Positions 21,550 to 29,737 of a stretch of 46,752 nt of DNA are shown piece after piece. Below the pieces are notes generated by a model, which worked only from the letters and a program-made list of their open reading frames with translations, was not told where the DNA came from and ran no database searches. This DNA is from Patulibacter sp. (GTDB lineage: Bacteria > Actinomycetota > Thermoleophilia > Solirubrobacterales > Solirubrobacteraceae). A program made the position numbers and the translations under genes. Location: NCBI RefSeq assembly GCF_030655195.1, contig NZ_JAURWA010000099.1, positions 1-46,752 of the forward strand, read 5' to 3'. Position 1 is the first letter of the stretch. Each line of letters begins with the position of its first letter.

Positions 21550-23118
21550 ATGCGCTCCGTCCTGCCGGCGCGGCGTCGTCCGGCAGCTGGCGAGCCGACG
21601 ACCCCCGCGCGTCGCATCAGCGTCCCGCGGCCGCTGCTGCTCCTCCTCTTCGTCGTTTTCGTCACGACGAGCACGTGGGCCTTCGCCACCCCCGCCTGGC
21701 AGGTCCCGGACGAGCCGCAGCACTTCGGCTACGCGGAGACGCTGGTCGAGCAGGGCGGCAAGCCGACGCGGGGAGACGCCGAGGACCCCGCGGCGCGCAT
21801 CGCCGGCATCCCCGCCAGTGGGCAGTACGGCGAGATCTCCCGCCAGTCGCGCGACGCGATGGCCCAGAGCAACGGCTACCCCGTCGCCTTCAACACGTAC
21901 GCGAAGCCGCCGTGGAGCTCGGAGGCCCAGCGCCGCTACGACGCGATCGCCGACCGGGGCAGCCGCAAGGACGGGGGCCGACGGACCGGCGCCACGGGCT
22001 ACCCGCCGCTCTACTACGCGATCGAGACCATCCCGTACCGGCTCGCGTCGTCGGGCACCGCGATCGACCGCCTCTACGCGATGCGCTGGGTCTCCGGGCT
22101 CTGGGCGCTGGTCGGGACGATCGGTGCGTGGCTGCTGGCCGGCGAGGTCTTCCGGCGTCGCCGCCTGCCGCAGCTCGCCGCCGCCGCGACGATCGGCCTG
22201 TGGCCGATGATCTCCTTCCTCTCGGGCGGGGTGAACCCGGACGCGATGCTGACGGCGCTGTCGCTGCTCGTCCTGTGGCTGGCGGTCCGCGTCGCGCTGC
22301 ACGGCACGACGTGGAGACCGGCGCTCGCGCTGCTCGTCCTCGTGGGGGCGGCGACGGCGACGAAGGTCTCCGGTGCTGCGCTCGCTCCCGCGGCGGCCTT
22401 CGCGATCCTCTACGGCCTGCCGGTGGTGCGATCGCGGGTCGGGGCCAGCGTGCCCCGGCTGCTCGGCCTGGTCGCGGCGCTGGTGGTGGGTGCGCTGGCC
22501 GTCGTTTTCGTCGGCGGCGCCCTGAAGGTCTTCCCGCCCCAGCTGCAGGTGATCGCCGACACCCGGCCGAACCTCCGCGAGTTCGGCTCCTACCTGTGGC
22601 AGTTCTACCTGCCGAAGCTGGCCTTCATGGACGACATGGTGTTCCAGTACCCGGTGGTTTCCGAACGGCCCGTCCTGAACCTCTGGATCGGGTCGTCGTG
22701 GGGGGCCTTCGGGTGGGTGAACGTGTGGTTCCCGCGCTGGGCGATGCACCTGTTCCTCGCGATCACGGTCCTGATCGGCGTGGCCGCCGCCCGGGCGGGG
22801 CGGATCGGCTGGAAAGGGCGCGAGCGCGAGCGCAGCGCGCCGTTCGCGGCGGCAATGGTCGTGCTGGCGATCGCGGCGCTCGGCGTCTTCGGCGGCGTGC
22901 ACCTGCAGGACTTCATCAACGGCACCGACGGCAACCTGCCGTTCGCCCAGGGGCGCTACCTGTTCCCGGTCGCCGGCATCGGCGCACTCGCCGTCGGAGC
23001 GGCCGCCATGGCCTTCCCGCGGCGCCTGCGCCCGGGAGCCGCCGGAGGCTGGCTGGCGTTCCTGGTGGTGCTGCAGATCGCCGCTCTGGCGCTGACGGCC
23101 ACGAGGTACTATGCGTAG
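21550..23118 (+). CDS. DUF2142 family membrane protein (GT-C-like)
   Basis: The 522-aa polytopic protein is the third DUF2142 member here. After the first helix come PAWQVPDEPQHFGY (48-61), TGYPPLYYAIETIPYRLA, SGGVNPDAMLT, WQFYLPKLAFMDD and RYLFPVAGIGALA. It should be an extracytoplasmic glycosyltransferase or related enzyme using a lipid-linked sugar. The start is set by a TATGGT box 8 bases before the ATG. Its 3' end overlaps the start of a two-Cys membrane protein gene by 8 bases, so partner order is reversed relative to 11168-13464. A DPM-like GT2 lies downstream. Compared with the 496-aa member it has a longer loop (about 75-130) after the PDE motif. Confidence 0.82.
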   Translation: MRSVLPARRRPAAGEPTTPARRISVPRPLLLLLFVVFVTTSTWAFATPAWQVPDEPQHFGYAETLVEQGGKPTRGDAEDPAARIAGIPASGQYGEISRQSRDAMAQSNGYPVAFNTYAKPPWSSEAQRRYDAIADRGSRKDGGRRTGATGYPPLYYAIETIPYRLASSGTAIDRLYAMRWVSGLWALVGTIGAWLLAGEVFRRRRLPQLAAAATIGLWPMISFLSGGVNPDAMLTALSLLVLWLAVRVALHGTTWRPALALLVLVGAATATKVSGAALAPAAAFAILYGLPVVRSRVGASVPRLLGLVAALVVGALAVVFVGGALKVFPPQLQVIADTRPNLREFGSYLWQFYLPKLAFMDDMVFQYPVVSERPVLNLWIGSSWGAFGWVNVWFPRWAMHLFLAITVLIGVAAARAGRIGWKGRERERSAPFAAAMVVLAIAALGVFGGVHLQDFINGTDGNLPFAQGRYLFPVAGIGALAVGAAAMAFPRRLRPGAAGGWLAFLVVLQIAALALTATRYYA

Positions 23119-23941
23119 GTCGTCGATCGCCGTCGGGGTCGCCATGCTGGTGGTCCTCGTCAGCGGCGCCCTGGTGCTCGTCGACCGCGGCAGCAAGGGC
23201 CGCGAGGACCAGCCGGTCCGCTTCGGCGTCCTCGCCAAGAAGTCGATCGGCCTGCTGCCGGCAGGCAACGAGGCGTGCCAGTCCCCCGTCGACATCGACC
23301 GCGCGGTGAGCCAGGTCGGGCTGGCGGTCGACACCGCGGGGCGACCGGGGCCCGCCCTCGAGGTCTCCGTCCGCGACCTCCGCACCCGCCGGGTGCTGCA
23401 ACGGGCCCGCGTTCCCGGCGGCTACGAGATCGCCCTCGGTGGATTCGTGACCGCACCCCTCGAGGCGGCGGTCACCCCCGAGCGGTCGGTCGCGGTCTGC
23501 GCCCGGAACCTGGGCCGCCGGAGCCTCTCCCTCGTGGGCGACAACACCGTCGACTACAGCGTCGCGCTCGACGGTCGTCGAGAGCTCGACGGTGACTGGG
23601 GCGTCTTCTTCCCGCTCGCCGAGTCCGGTCGGCGCACGTATCTCGAGATGGCCTCCGACATGGTGCGGCGGGCCACGGTGCTGCGCCCGGGGATCGTGAC
23701 GCCCGTCTTCTACGGGGTGATGGCGCTGCTGCTGGTCGTCGCCGCACCGCTGCTCCTGTGGCGCGCCATCGTCGCGGCGGGCGACACCGATGACCGGCTG
23801 GCGACGACCCCGGGGCCCCGGCCGGAACCCCCGACGGTGGACGACGACGCGCGGGCCGCCACGGCAGGCACCGACGGCCCCTCGCGGTCGGATGCCCCCC
23901 GGGACGACGGCACCGGCGGCCCCGTGCCCGACCCGCGCTGA
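23111..23941 (+). CDS. Two-Cys extracytoplasmic membrane protein, partner of DUF2142
   Basis: The 276-aa protein has one N-terminal helix (about 6-25), an extracytoplasmic beta-type domain, a second helix (about 196-216) and a disordered Pro/Asp/Thr-rich cytoplasmic tail. Cys56 and Cys130, the latter in VAVCARNLG, are 74 residues apart, as in the 11168-11980 protein (Cys68, Cys142), and could form a disulfide. A degenerate trace of RNLG/RNVG after the second Cys links the proteins despite low overall identity. It overlaps the preceding DUF2142 gene by 8 bases, so the products are likely made together. No known family was recognised. Confidence 0.75.
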   Translation: MRRSSIAVGVAMLVVLVSGALVLVDRGSKGREDQPVRFGVLAKKSIGLLPAGNEACQSPVDIDRAVSQVGLAVDTAGRPGPALEVSVRDLRTRRVLQRARVPGGYEIALGGFVTAPLEAAVTPERSVAVCARNLGRRSLSLVGDNTVDYSVALDGRRELDGDWGVFFPLAESGRRTYLEMASDMVRRATVLRPGIVTPVFYGVMALLLVVAAPLLLWRAIVAAGDTDDRLATTPGPRPEPPTVDDDARAATAGTDGPSRSDAPRDDGTGGPVPDPR

Positions 23942-23994
23942 CGGGGACGACCGGCACCGGTCGGGAAGGCTCCGCGAGGCCGCCGGGTTGGCGA

Positions 23995-24000
23995 TAGGCT
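23995..24000 (+). promoter_or_regulatory. TAGGCT -10-like box
   Basis: Identical to the box at 38279. It would start an mRNA near 24008, about 50 bases before the ATG at 24059. Confidence 0.4.
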
Positions 24001-24026
24001 GCTGGACGGTCCGCGACGCGTGTGTA

Positions 24027-24058
24027 CGCCGGTCCCACCACGCCGGTCCCACCACGCC
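24027..24058 (+). repeat. 14-bp tandem repeat abutting a start codon
   Basis: The unit CGCCGGTCCCACCA occurs twice in tandem (24027-24040, 24041-24054), followed by four bases of a third copy that touch the ATG at 24059. It occupies the place where a Shine-Dalgarno would be. Copy number could vary by slippage. Confidence 0.6.
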
Positions 24059-24844
24059 ATGTCGACCGCCCCGCCAACCTGCGCCATGTTCCGCGTCCTC
24101 GCCATCGTGCCCGCCTACAACGAGGCGGAGGCGATCGCGGGCACGGTCCGCCACGTGCGCGAGACGCAGCCGGACATCGACCTCGTGGTCATCGACGACG
24201 GCTCGACCGACGGCACGGGGGACCGTGCTCGCGACGCCGGGGCCCGCGTGCTGCAGATGCCGTTCAACCTGGGCATCGGCGGGGCCGTCCAGGCGGGGTA
24301 CCAGTACGCCCGCGAGAACGGCTACGACTATGCCGTGCAGATCGACGGCGACGGTCAGCACGACGCGGCCTTCGTGACCGACCTGCTCGCGGCGCTGCGC
24401 GCCGACCCGAACCTCAACATGGTCGTCGGGTCGCGCTTCGTCGACGGGGCCGGGCACGACGGGTTCCGCTCCTCGGCGTCCCGCCGCGCGGGCATCCGCC
24501 TGTTCTCGGCGGTGCTGTCGCGGATCGTCGGGCAGCCGGTCACCGACCCGACGTCGGGACTGCGGATGACCGACCACCGCGCCATCGACCTCTTCGCCCG
24601 GGACTACCCCCACGACTACCCCGAGGTCGAGGCGATCGTCCTGATGCACGCCCACGAGCTGCGCAGCGCCGAGATCCCGGTAATCATGCGCGAGCGCCAG
24701 GGCGGCACCTCCTCAATCGGCACGATGCATTCCGGCCTCTACATGGTCAAGGTGCTGCTCGCCGTCTTCATCGGGCTGATGCGCGCACGGCCGACGCCCG
24801 TCCCGGGCGGCGCCGCTCCGGTCGCGGCGGAGCGCAACCTCTGA
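24059..24844 (+). CDS. DPM-like GT2 glycosyltransferase
   Basis: The 261-aa cytoplasmic-face enzyme probably makes a polyprenyl-phosphate sugar. It has AIVPAYNEAEAIAGT, IDDGSTDGT, NLGIGGAVQAGYQYA and DGDGQHD, the classic DPM1-like GT-A set with its DxD. ATG at 24059 follows a promoter-like box, but Met10 (24086), just before the fold, is an alternative; the repeat upstream leaves no Shine-Dalgarno for the first. The stop overlaps the DUF2304 start by one base (TGATG). GT2-DUF2304 pairs are common in actinobacterial glycan loci, with the small protein supplying the membrane part. It could make the lipid-linked donor for the DUF2142 protein just upstream. Confidence 0.87.
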   Translation: MSTAPPTCAMFRVLAIVPAYNEAEAIAGTVRHVRETQPDIDLVVIDDGSTDGTGDRARDAGARVLQMPFNLGIGGAVQAGYQYARENGYDYAVQIDGDGQHDAAFVTDLLAALRADPNLNMVVGSRFVDGAGHDGFRSSASRRAGIRLFSAVLSRIVGQPVTDPTSGLRMTDHRAIDLFARDYPHDYPEVEAIVLMHAHELRSAEIPVIMRERQGGTSSIGTMHSGLYMVKVLLAVFIGLMRARPTPVPGGAAPVAAERNL

Positions 24845-25257
24845 TGGGCACGCGGCTCCAGATCGTCTCGATCTTCGTGACGCTCGGGCTCTTCGGCATC
24901 GTCTTCGAGCTCGTCCGCCGTCGTCGGCTGATGGAGCGCTACGCCCTTCTCTGGCTGTTCTCGACGGTCGTGCTGCTGGCGCTGTCGGTCTGGGGCGACG
25001 CGCTCGAGACGATCTCGAGGGCGACCGGCATCGTCTACGGCCCGTCGGCGCTCTTCGCGGTCGCGTTCGGGTTCGTCCTGATGCTGCTGCTGCACTTCTC
25101 GCTGGTGCTGTCGAAGCTCTCCGACCAGTCGAAGGTGCTGGCCCAGGAGGTCGCGCGGCTGCGCGAACGGGTCGGTCGGCTCGAGACCGAGCGCGACGAG
25201 CTGCTCGAGCGGGCGGGGCGTCGCGACGACGCGCACGAGACCGCCGACGCCCGCTGA
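24844..25257 (+). CDS. DUF2304 small membrane protein
   Basis: The 137-aa protein has three predicted helices (about residues 6-20, 33-47 and 65-87) and a cytoplasmic coiled-coil tail (about 92-125) with the heptad-like RLRERVGRLETERDELLERA. RRRRLMERYALLWL between the first two helices is typical of DUF2304. It is translationally coupled to the GT2 gene upstream. Members of this family commonly sit beside GT2 enzymes and may anchor or assist them at the membrane; no enzymatic residues are evident. Confidence 0.85.
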   Translation: MGTRLQIVSIFVTLGLFGIVFELVRRRRLMERYALLWLFSTVVLLALSVWGDALETISRATGIVYGPSALFAVAFGFVLMLLLHFSLVLSKLSDQSKVLAQEVARLRERVGRLETERDELLERAGRRDDAHETADAR

Positions 25258-25307
25258 GCCGCGGGCCCGCGGGACGGCGTCCCGGTCGGTTCCGCGAAGA
25301 TGGGCCG

Positions 25308-26138
25308 ATGGCTGAGCACGAGGGCATGGACGGCATCGCGGCGGCGTACGAGGGGCTTGAGACGACCTTCGCCGACGACGGCGCGCTCGACGCCTACCGT
25401 CGCTCGGCGCTCGAGCGGCACGTCGCGCAGGGCGACGTCGTCGCGGCCCTGCTGCCCCCGGACGCCACGGTCCTCGAGATCGGCACCGGCAACGGCCGGC
25501 TGCTGATCGACCTGGCCCGTCGCGGCCTGCTGGCATCGGCGCTCGGGGTGGACCTCGCGCGGTCGCGGATCGCCTTCGCCGAGCAGTGGGCGACGGACGA
25601 CGGTGCGGCGGGCCTGCGCTTCGCGGCCGGGGACGCGCTGACGATGGACCTCGGCGGGGCGGGGGAGTGGGACGCGGCCATCGTCATTACCGGCGCGCTC
25701 GCGTACTTCGACGCCGTCGCCCCCGGGTCGGCTCGAGCCCTGCTCGACCGCCTGCGCGACGGTCTGAAGCCGGGCGGGCGGCTTGTGCTCGAGCTCTACC
25801 CGCACCCGTCGTGGCGTCAGCTCCTCGACGACGCGGAGGACGGCCGCGCGCGGCTGTGGTCGGAGCTCCCGGACGGCGATCCGTGGCGCTTCTACCTCAG
25901 CGACCTGCACCTGGACGGGGAGACCGGAGTCCTGACGCACCGCAAGACCTTCGTGCACCGGACAACGGGCGAGATCGACGAGGGCCGCCGCGAGGCCCTG
26001 CGCCTGTACGCGACCGACGACCTCGTCGCGCTGCTGCACGACGCGGGCTTCGGCGAGGTCGAGACGTTCGCGGGCTGGGACGGCGCCCCGTACGACGACG
26101 GCGAGCTGCTCGTCGTCACCGCGGTCCGGGCCGACTGA
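25308..26138 (+). CDS. SAM-dependent methyltransferase
   Basis: The 276-aa class I methyltransferase has motif I TVLEIGTGNGRLL (54-66), a following acidic residue in GVDLARSR, and DAAIVITGALAYFD as motif IV. GLKPGGRLVLELYPHP is the post-IV strand. The C-terminal half has DGEGT-type strands (DLHLDGETGVLTHRKTF) seen in small-molecule or sugar methyltransferases. A weak GAAGAT box ends 6 bases before the ATG. It stands alone between DUF2304 and a large inverted repeat. It may methylate a sugar of the locus; the acceptor is not predictable. Confidence 0.85.
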   Translation: MAEHEGMDGIAAAYEGLETTFADDGALDAYRRSALERHVAQGDVVAALLPPDATVLEIGTGNGRLLIDLARRGLLASALGVDLARSRIAFAEQWATDDGAAGLRFAAGDALTMDLGGAGEWDAAIVITGALAYFDAVAPGSARALLDRLRDGLKPGGRLVLELYPHPSWRQLLDDAEDGRARLWSELPDGDPWRFYLSDLHLDGETGVLTHRKTFVHRTTGEIDEGRREALRLYATDDLVALLHDAGFGEVETFAGWDGAPYDDGELLVVTAVRAD

Positions 26139-26152
26139 GCCCACCGGCCCGG

Positions 26153-26237
26153 CCGGGTCCGTCACGGTGCGGCGGCCGACCGGGACGCTCGCCCCCGGGC
26201 CGGCGGCCCGCAGGCGCCGCACGCAGCCCGGACCCGG
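26153..26237. terminator. Long nested inverted repeat between convergent genes
   Basis: The outer arms (9 bp, 26153-26161 with 26229-26237) and inner arms (8 bp, 26167-26174 with 26215-26222) are separated by short internal loops and enclose a further GC-rich stem. It fills nearly all of the gap between the methyltransferase and cytidylyltransferase stops and probably ends transcription from both. Confidence 0.55.
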
Positions 26238-26238
26238 G

Positions 26239-26964
26239 TCAGCCGCGCAGGCCGTCCTCGGCGAGGCTCGGCGCGCGGGTGACGGCCCGGCGGATCTCGG
26301 CGGTGTCGGCTTCGTGGCGCCGCGGGCCGAGGCGACCCACGACCTCGCGGACGAACGCCATGTCTTCCGCGGTGTCGACGGTCCACCGAAGGGGCCCGAG
26401 CGTCGCGTCGGTGATCGGTACCGCAGCGGCGGGCCAGCGGCCGGGGTCGTTGCGCAGGCCGAGGGTCACGTGCTCGCGCTCCTCGGCGGTCGGGCCAGCG
26501 GCCGCGAGTGCGCGCAGCGCCCCGACCCGGAAGGCCTCCGCGTCGCTGCCGTCGGGAACGGAGCGCGGCAGGACGTTCTGAACGTAGGCGACGTCGGGGT
26601 CGTCCCGGAGGAGCGCAACGACGGCGTCGACGGCCGCGGGGTCGATCAGGGGGCAGTCGCCCGTCAGCCGCACCGCCACGTCGTCGTCGGAGCGGTCCGC
26701 GAGTGCCCCGACGAAGCGGGCCAGGACGTCGTCGAGGGGCCCACGGTGGACCGCGACCCCGAGCTCGGCCCCGAGTGCCGCGACGGGGTCGTCCGACCGC
26801 TCGTCGCTCGTCGCGAGCACGACCCCGCCCAGGCTCCGGGCGGCCTCGAGCCGGCGCAGCATGAGGGCGAGCATCGGCTCGCCGTGGACGTCGGCGAGGA
26901 CCTTGCCCGGCAGCCGCGAGGACGACGCGCGGGCCTGAACGACGGCGAGGGCGGAGCCGCTCAC
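26239..26964 (-). CDS. pseF: SpsF-type cytidylyltransferase, probable CMP-nonulosonate synthetase
   Basis: The 241-aa nucleotidyltransferase starts with QARASSSRLPGKVL (10-23), the nucleotide-binding loop of the SpsF/KdsB/NeuA group. It continues with RLTGDCPLIDP and YVQNVLPRSVPDGSDAEAF, typical of the SpsF (COG1861) branch. It should activate the nonulosonic acid with CTP to give the CMP sugar. It is the only cytidylyltransferase in the window, so assignment as the PseF step rests on context. The GTG start overlaps the stop of the transferase gene upstream by 4 bases, suggesting that the enzyme feeds that transferase directly. The symbol is functional inference: classical PseF is closer to NeuA. 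Confidence 0.75.
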   Translation of the reverse strand: MSGSALAVVQARASSSRLPGKVLADVHGEPMLALMLRRLEAARSLGGVVLATSDERSDDPVAALGAELGVAVHRGPLDDVLARFVGALADRSDDDVAVRLTGDCPLIDPAAVDAVVALLRDDPDVAYVQNVLPRSVPDGSDAEAFRVGALRALAAAGPTAEEREHVTLGLRNDPGRWPAAAVPITDATLGPLRWTVDTAEDMAFVREVVGRLGPRRHEADTAEIRRAVTRAPSLAEDGLRG

Positions 26965-28604
26965 GCCAGCGCGAGCTCGTCGGGCAGCAGCAGGTCCTCG
27001 CCGTCGAGCAGGCGGTCGGCGACCCAGTCCAGGTGGGCGTCGCCGCCCGGTCGCAGCCGCTCCGGCGTCGCGTCGATCGCGCTGACCTTGCCCGCCTGCA
27101 CCGTGACGGACCGCAAGGGCACGAAGCCGCGGTAGAAGAACGTGAAGGCGTACCGCAGGGCCAGCTCGCGCTGCTCGTCGTTGAGTCGTCCGGGGGGGTC
27201 GGCGAGCAGACGGGTCAGGTCGTCGGGTCCCTCGACGTCGTAGGTGAAGCCGCGACCGCGGTAGTGGACGTCCCCGCCGACGAGCACCGGGAAGCCCGCG
27301 GTGGCGGCCTCGAGCCCGATCGTGGTCGTGTAGCCGAGGACGAGGTCCGAGGCGTCGAGCAGGGCGTAGGAGCCGAGCGGCTGGTCCGGGCCGATGACGT
27401 GCGCCGTTGCCGGCAGGACGCCGCCCAGACGCTCGAGGAGTGCCGCCTCGACCGTCTCGCGGGTCCGCCAGCGGGTCTCGGCGGGGTGGATGCGGATCAC
27501 GAGGTGCATCCCGTCGATGGCGGCGACGCCGCGGACCGCCCGCTCGATGAAGTCCATCATCCCCGCGAACCCCACGTCGCGGCCGAGCGCGGCGGAGTCC
27601 CAGGTCAAGTTCGTGAACAGGCTGGCGAGCCGGGCGCCAGGAGGGATCCCGACGGCCGCCCGCAGGCGTTCGTGATCGTCCTCGACCGACGTGAAATACG
27701 ACTCGTGCGCGCCCCGGCCGCTGGCGCGGTCGTCGAGCAGCCCCGTGACGGCGGCCCGCTGCTCGGGCTCGAGCGGACGGTCCCGGCACACCGACCACGC
27801 GTGGTCGGTGTCGTACTCCGGCGCGGGCGCCTCCTGTGAGAACGCCAGGGCGCCCGCCCGCGGGGAAATCTCGTACGTCGGGCAGCGGATCCCGCGGGCC
27901 TTCGCGGCCTCCCGGAGCGCGTGCTCAGCGGAGAAGAGGCCGTTGACGGTGAACAGGACGTCGGGGCGCAGGCGGTCCAGCAGCTCCTCGGCCACCCCGG
28001 CCACCCCGTCGACGCCGGCTTGGAGATCGGTGCCGACCGCTGCGCCGTCCGGGGCGTCCCCGGGAACGCTCGTGCGCAGGATCCAGGCGCGGGAGATCTC
28101 GACGGCGTCCGCGGAGACCTCGGTGGGCGAGGGGGCGCGGCGGCCGTCGCCGCCCCAGGGGAGCAGGTCGGCCAGCCGCTCGTGCTCGAGCCCGAGCCGC
28201 TCGGCGACGCCGGCGGTGTGCGGGGCGCAGCGGTCGCACGGGCGCGGCCAGGCCCTCCGGCCCCAGCCCATCTCGCACAGCGGGAGGCCGCCTCCGCAGG
28301 TCAGTAGGGTGACCCGCGCACCGCGCATCCGCAGCGCCGCCGCGACGACCGCCTCGAACGCGTTGTGGTCGGGCCAGCCCCGCAGGGCGACGAGGAGCAC
28401 GTGCGGGCCCGTCGCCGGGGGCGCCTCGCGTCGGACGACGTCGCCGAGCCGCTCGAGGTCCGCGAACGCGGTGACGCGCCGCAGGAACGCGCGGTCCAGC
28501 GGCCGCCGAAGACGTGCCGCGGCACGGTCCACGAGGTCGGGATGCTCGAAGACGTAGGCGTTGCCGGCCGCCGAGAGGCGGCTGCGCACGGAGGGTGGCA
28601 GCAT
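26961..28604 (-). CDS. Capsule-type GT-B transferase with four-cysteine motif
   Basis: The 547-aa protein resembles capsule polysaccharide biosynthesis proteins (KpsS/LipB-like). The C-terminal half has LVIRIHPAE and DASDLVLGYTTTIGLEAA, the nucleotide-sugar site pattern of such enzymes. The N-terminal half carries Cys103, Cys110, Cys123 and Cys126 (C-x6-C-x12-C-x2-C, within LTCGGGLPLCEMGWG and PRPCDRCAPHT), which could bind zinc. I chose ATG 28604 because a TAAGCT box lies 10 bases upstream; the longer frame adds 20 basic residues that would not be transcribed from it. Overlap with the cytidylyltransferase gene makes it a good candidate for the nonulosonic acid transferase. That link is inference. 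Confidence 0.72.
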   Translation of the reverse strand: MLPPSVRSRLSAAGNAYVFEHPDLVDRAAARLRRPLDRAFLRRVTAFADLERLGDVVRREAPPATGPHVLLVALRGWPDHNAFEAVVAAALRMRGARVTLLTCGGGLPLCEMGWGRRAWPRPCDRCAPHTAGVAERLGLEHERLADLLPWGGDGRRAPSPTEVSADAVEISRAWILRTSVPGDAPDGAAVGTDLQAGVDGVAGVAEELLDRLRPDVLFTVNGLFSAEHALREAAKARGIRCPTYEISPRAGALAFSQEAPAPEYDTDHAWSVCRDRPLEPEQRAAVTGLLDDRASGRGAHESYFTSVEDDHERLRAAVGIPPGARLASLFTNLTWDSAALGRDVGFAGMMDFIERAVRGVAAIDGMHLVIRIHPAETRWRTRETVEAALLERLGGVLPATAHVIGPDQPLGSYALLDASDLVLGYTTTIGLEAATAGFPVLVGGDVHYRGRGFTYDVEGPDDLTRLLADPPGRLNDEQRELALRYAFTFFYRGFVPLRSVTVQAGKVSAIDATPERLRPGGDAHLDWVADRLLDGEDLLLPDELALA

Positions 28605-28614
28605 CTGGCGGCAG

Positions 28615-28620
28615 AGCTTA
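28615..28620 (-). promoter_or_regulatory. TAAGCT -10 box before the capsule-type transferase
   Basis: The box ends 10 bases before the ATG at 28604, giving a near-leaderless mRNA. Confidence 0.45.
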
Positions 28621-28662
28621 GTGCGATGGACCCGTCCCGGACCGTCACGCCGCCGCCCCGCC

Positions 28663-29718
28663 ATGCCTCCCGCCGCTCGCCCCGCCCCGTCCGTCAGCGC
28701 CGTCCTCGTCGGCTACCGCGAGGACCTCGACGACCTCCGCCGGGCGTTCGCGTCGCTGCGCGCCCAGAGCGCCGGGGTGCCCGAGATCGTCTACGTCGAC
28801 CAGCGCGAGGGCGACGACTGGGCCGCCCGGGTCCGGGCGCTCGAGCCGGCGGCGACCATCGTGGGGCTGGGGCAGAACGCCGGGTACGTCGAGGCCTGCC
28901 GCGCAGGGGTCGCGGCGGCGACGGGCGAGCGGATCTTCTTCCTGAACACGGACGCGGCGGCGGCACCGGACTGCCTGGAGCAACTCGCGGTCTGCCTCGA
29001 CGACGACCCGACCGCAGCACTCGCGGGCGCCCAGGTGCTGCTCCCGGGCGGCCGCGAGGTCAACGCGGGCGACAACCCGGTGCACCTCTCCGGGATTGCC
29101 TGGGCCGGGCGCTGGGGCGAGGCCCCGGAGGACGGACCGCCCCGGGAGGTGGCCTCTGCCTCGGGCGCCGCGATCCTCGTCCGACGCGAGGCGTTCGAGG
29201 CGCTCGGAGGCTTCACCCCCGGCTTCTTCATGTACTACGACGACGTCGACTTCGCCTGGCGCGCGTGGCTGGCCGGGTGGAGGGTGCTCCTCGTTCCGAT
29301 GGCCGTCGTCGAGCACGACTACGTCTTCGAGAAGGGCGACTACAAGTGGCGGTGGCTGGAGCGCAACCGCCTGTGGTGCGTCCTGGCGCACTTCGAGGCG
29401 CGGACGCTCCTCCTGCTCGCGCCGCTGCTCCTCGCGATCGAGCTGGCGATCGTCGCGGGGGCGGTCCAGGGCGGGTGGATCCGGCCGAAGCGCGCTGCGT
29501 ACGGCGAGCTGTGGCGCTCGCGCCGGGCCCTGCGCGAACGCCGGGCGTACGTGCAGGCCACCCGGGTGGTGGGCGATGCGACGTACCTGCGGCTGATGCA
29601 CCCCGCCCTGGACTCGCCCGTGTTCCCGCCGGCCGCCGCGCGGCTGACCGCACCGGCGCTCCGGCTCTACCGCTGGGTCGTGCTGCGGTTCGTCGGGAAG
29701 GGCACCGGCCGCCTCTGA
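28663..29718 (+). CDS. GT2 family glycosyltransferase
   Basis: The 351-aa protein has the N-terminal GT-A fold: VSAVLVGYREDLDDL, GLGQNAGYVEACRAG, FFLNTDAAAAPD (DxD-like NTD) and GFFMYYDDVDFAWRAWLAGW, the acceptor-side motif of rhamnosyl-type GT2 enzymes. A hydrophobic segment LLLLAPLLLAIELAIVAGAV (about 265-285) suggests membrane attachment. ATG 28663 is chosen because MPPAARPAPSVSAV leads directly into the fold. It diverges from the capsule-type transferase with only 58 bases between, and ends 19 bases from the convergent acyltransferase stop. The sugar is unknown. Confidence 0.85.
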   Translation: MPPAARPAPSVSAVLVGYREDLDDLRRAFASLRAQSAGVPEIVYVDQREGDDWAARVRALEPAATIVGLGQNAGYVEACRAGVAAATGERIFFLNTDAAAAPDCLEQLAVCLDDDPTAALAGAQVLLPGGREVNAGDNPVHLSGIAWAGRWGEAPEDGPPREVASASGAAILVRREAFEALGGFTPGFFMYYDDVDFAWRAWLAGWRVLLVPMAVVEHDYVFEKGDYKWRWLERNRLWCVLAHFEARTLLLLAPLLLAIELAIVAGAVQGGWIRPKRAAYGELWRSRRALRERRAYVQATRVVGDATYLRLMHPALDSPVFPPAAARLTAPALRLYRWVVLRFVGKGTGRL

Positions 29719-29737
29719 GCGGAGGGGCGTGCGGCGC

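Noticed and set aside
26139-26238. Transposon end or attachment site at the long inverted repeat
   Set aside because: No transposase, target duplication or second copy is seen; position between two converging stops fits a terminator.
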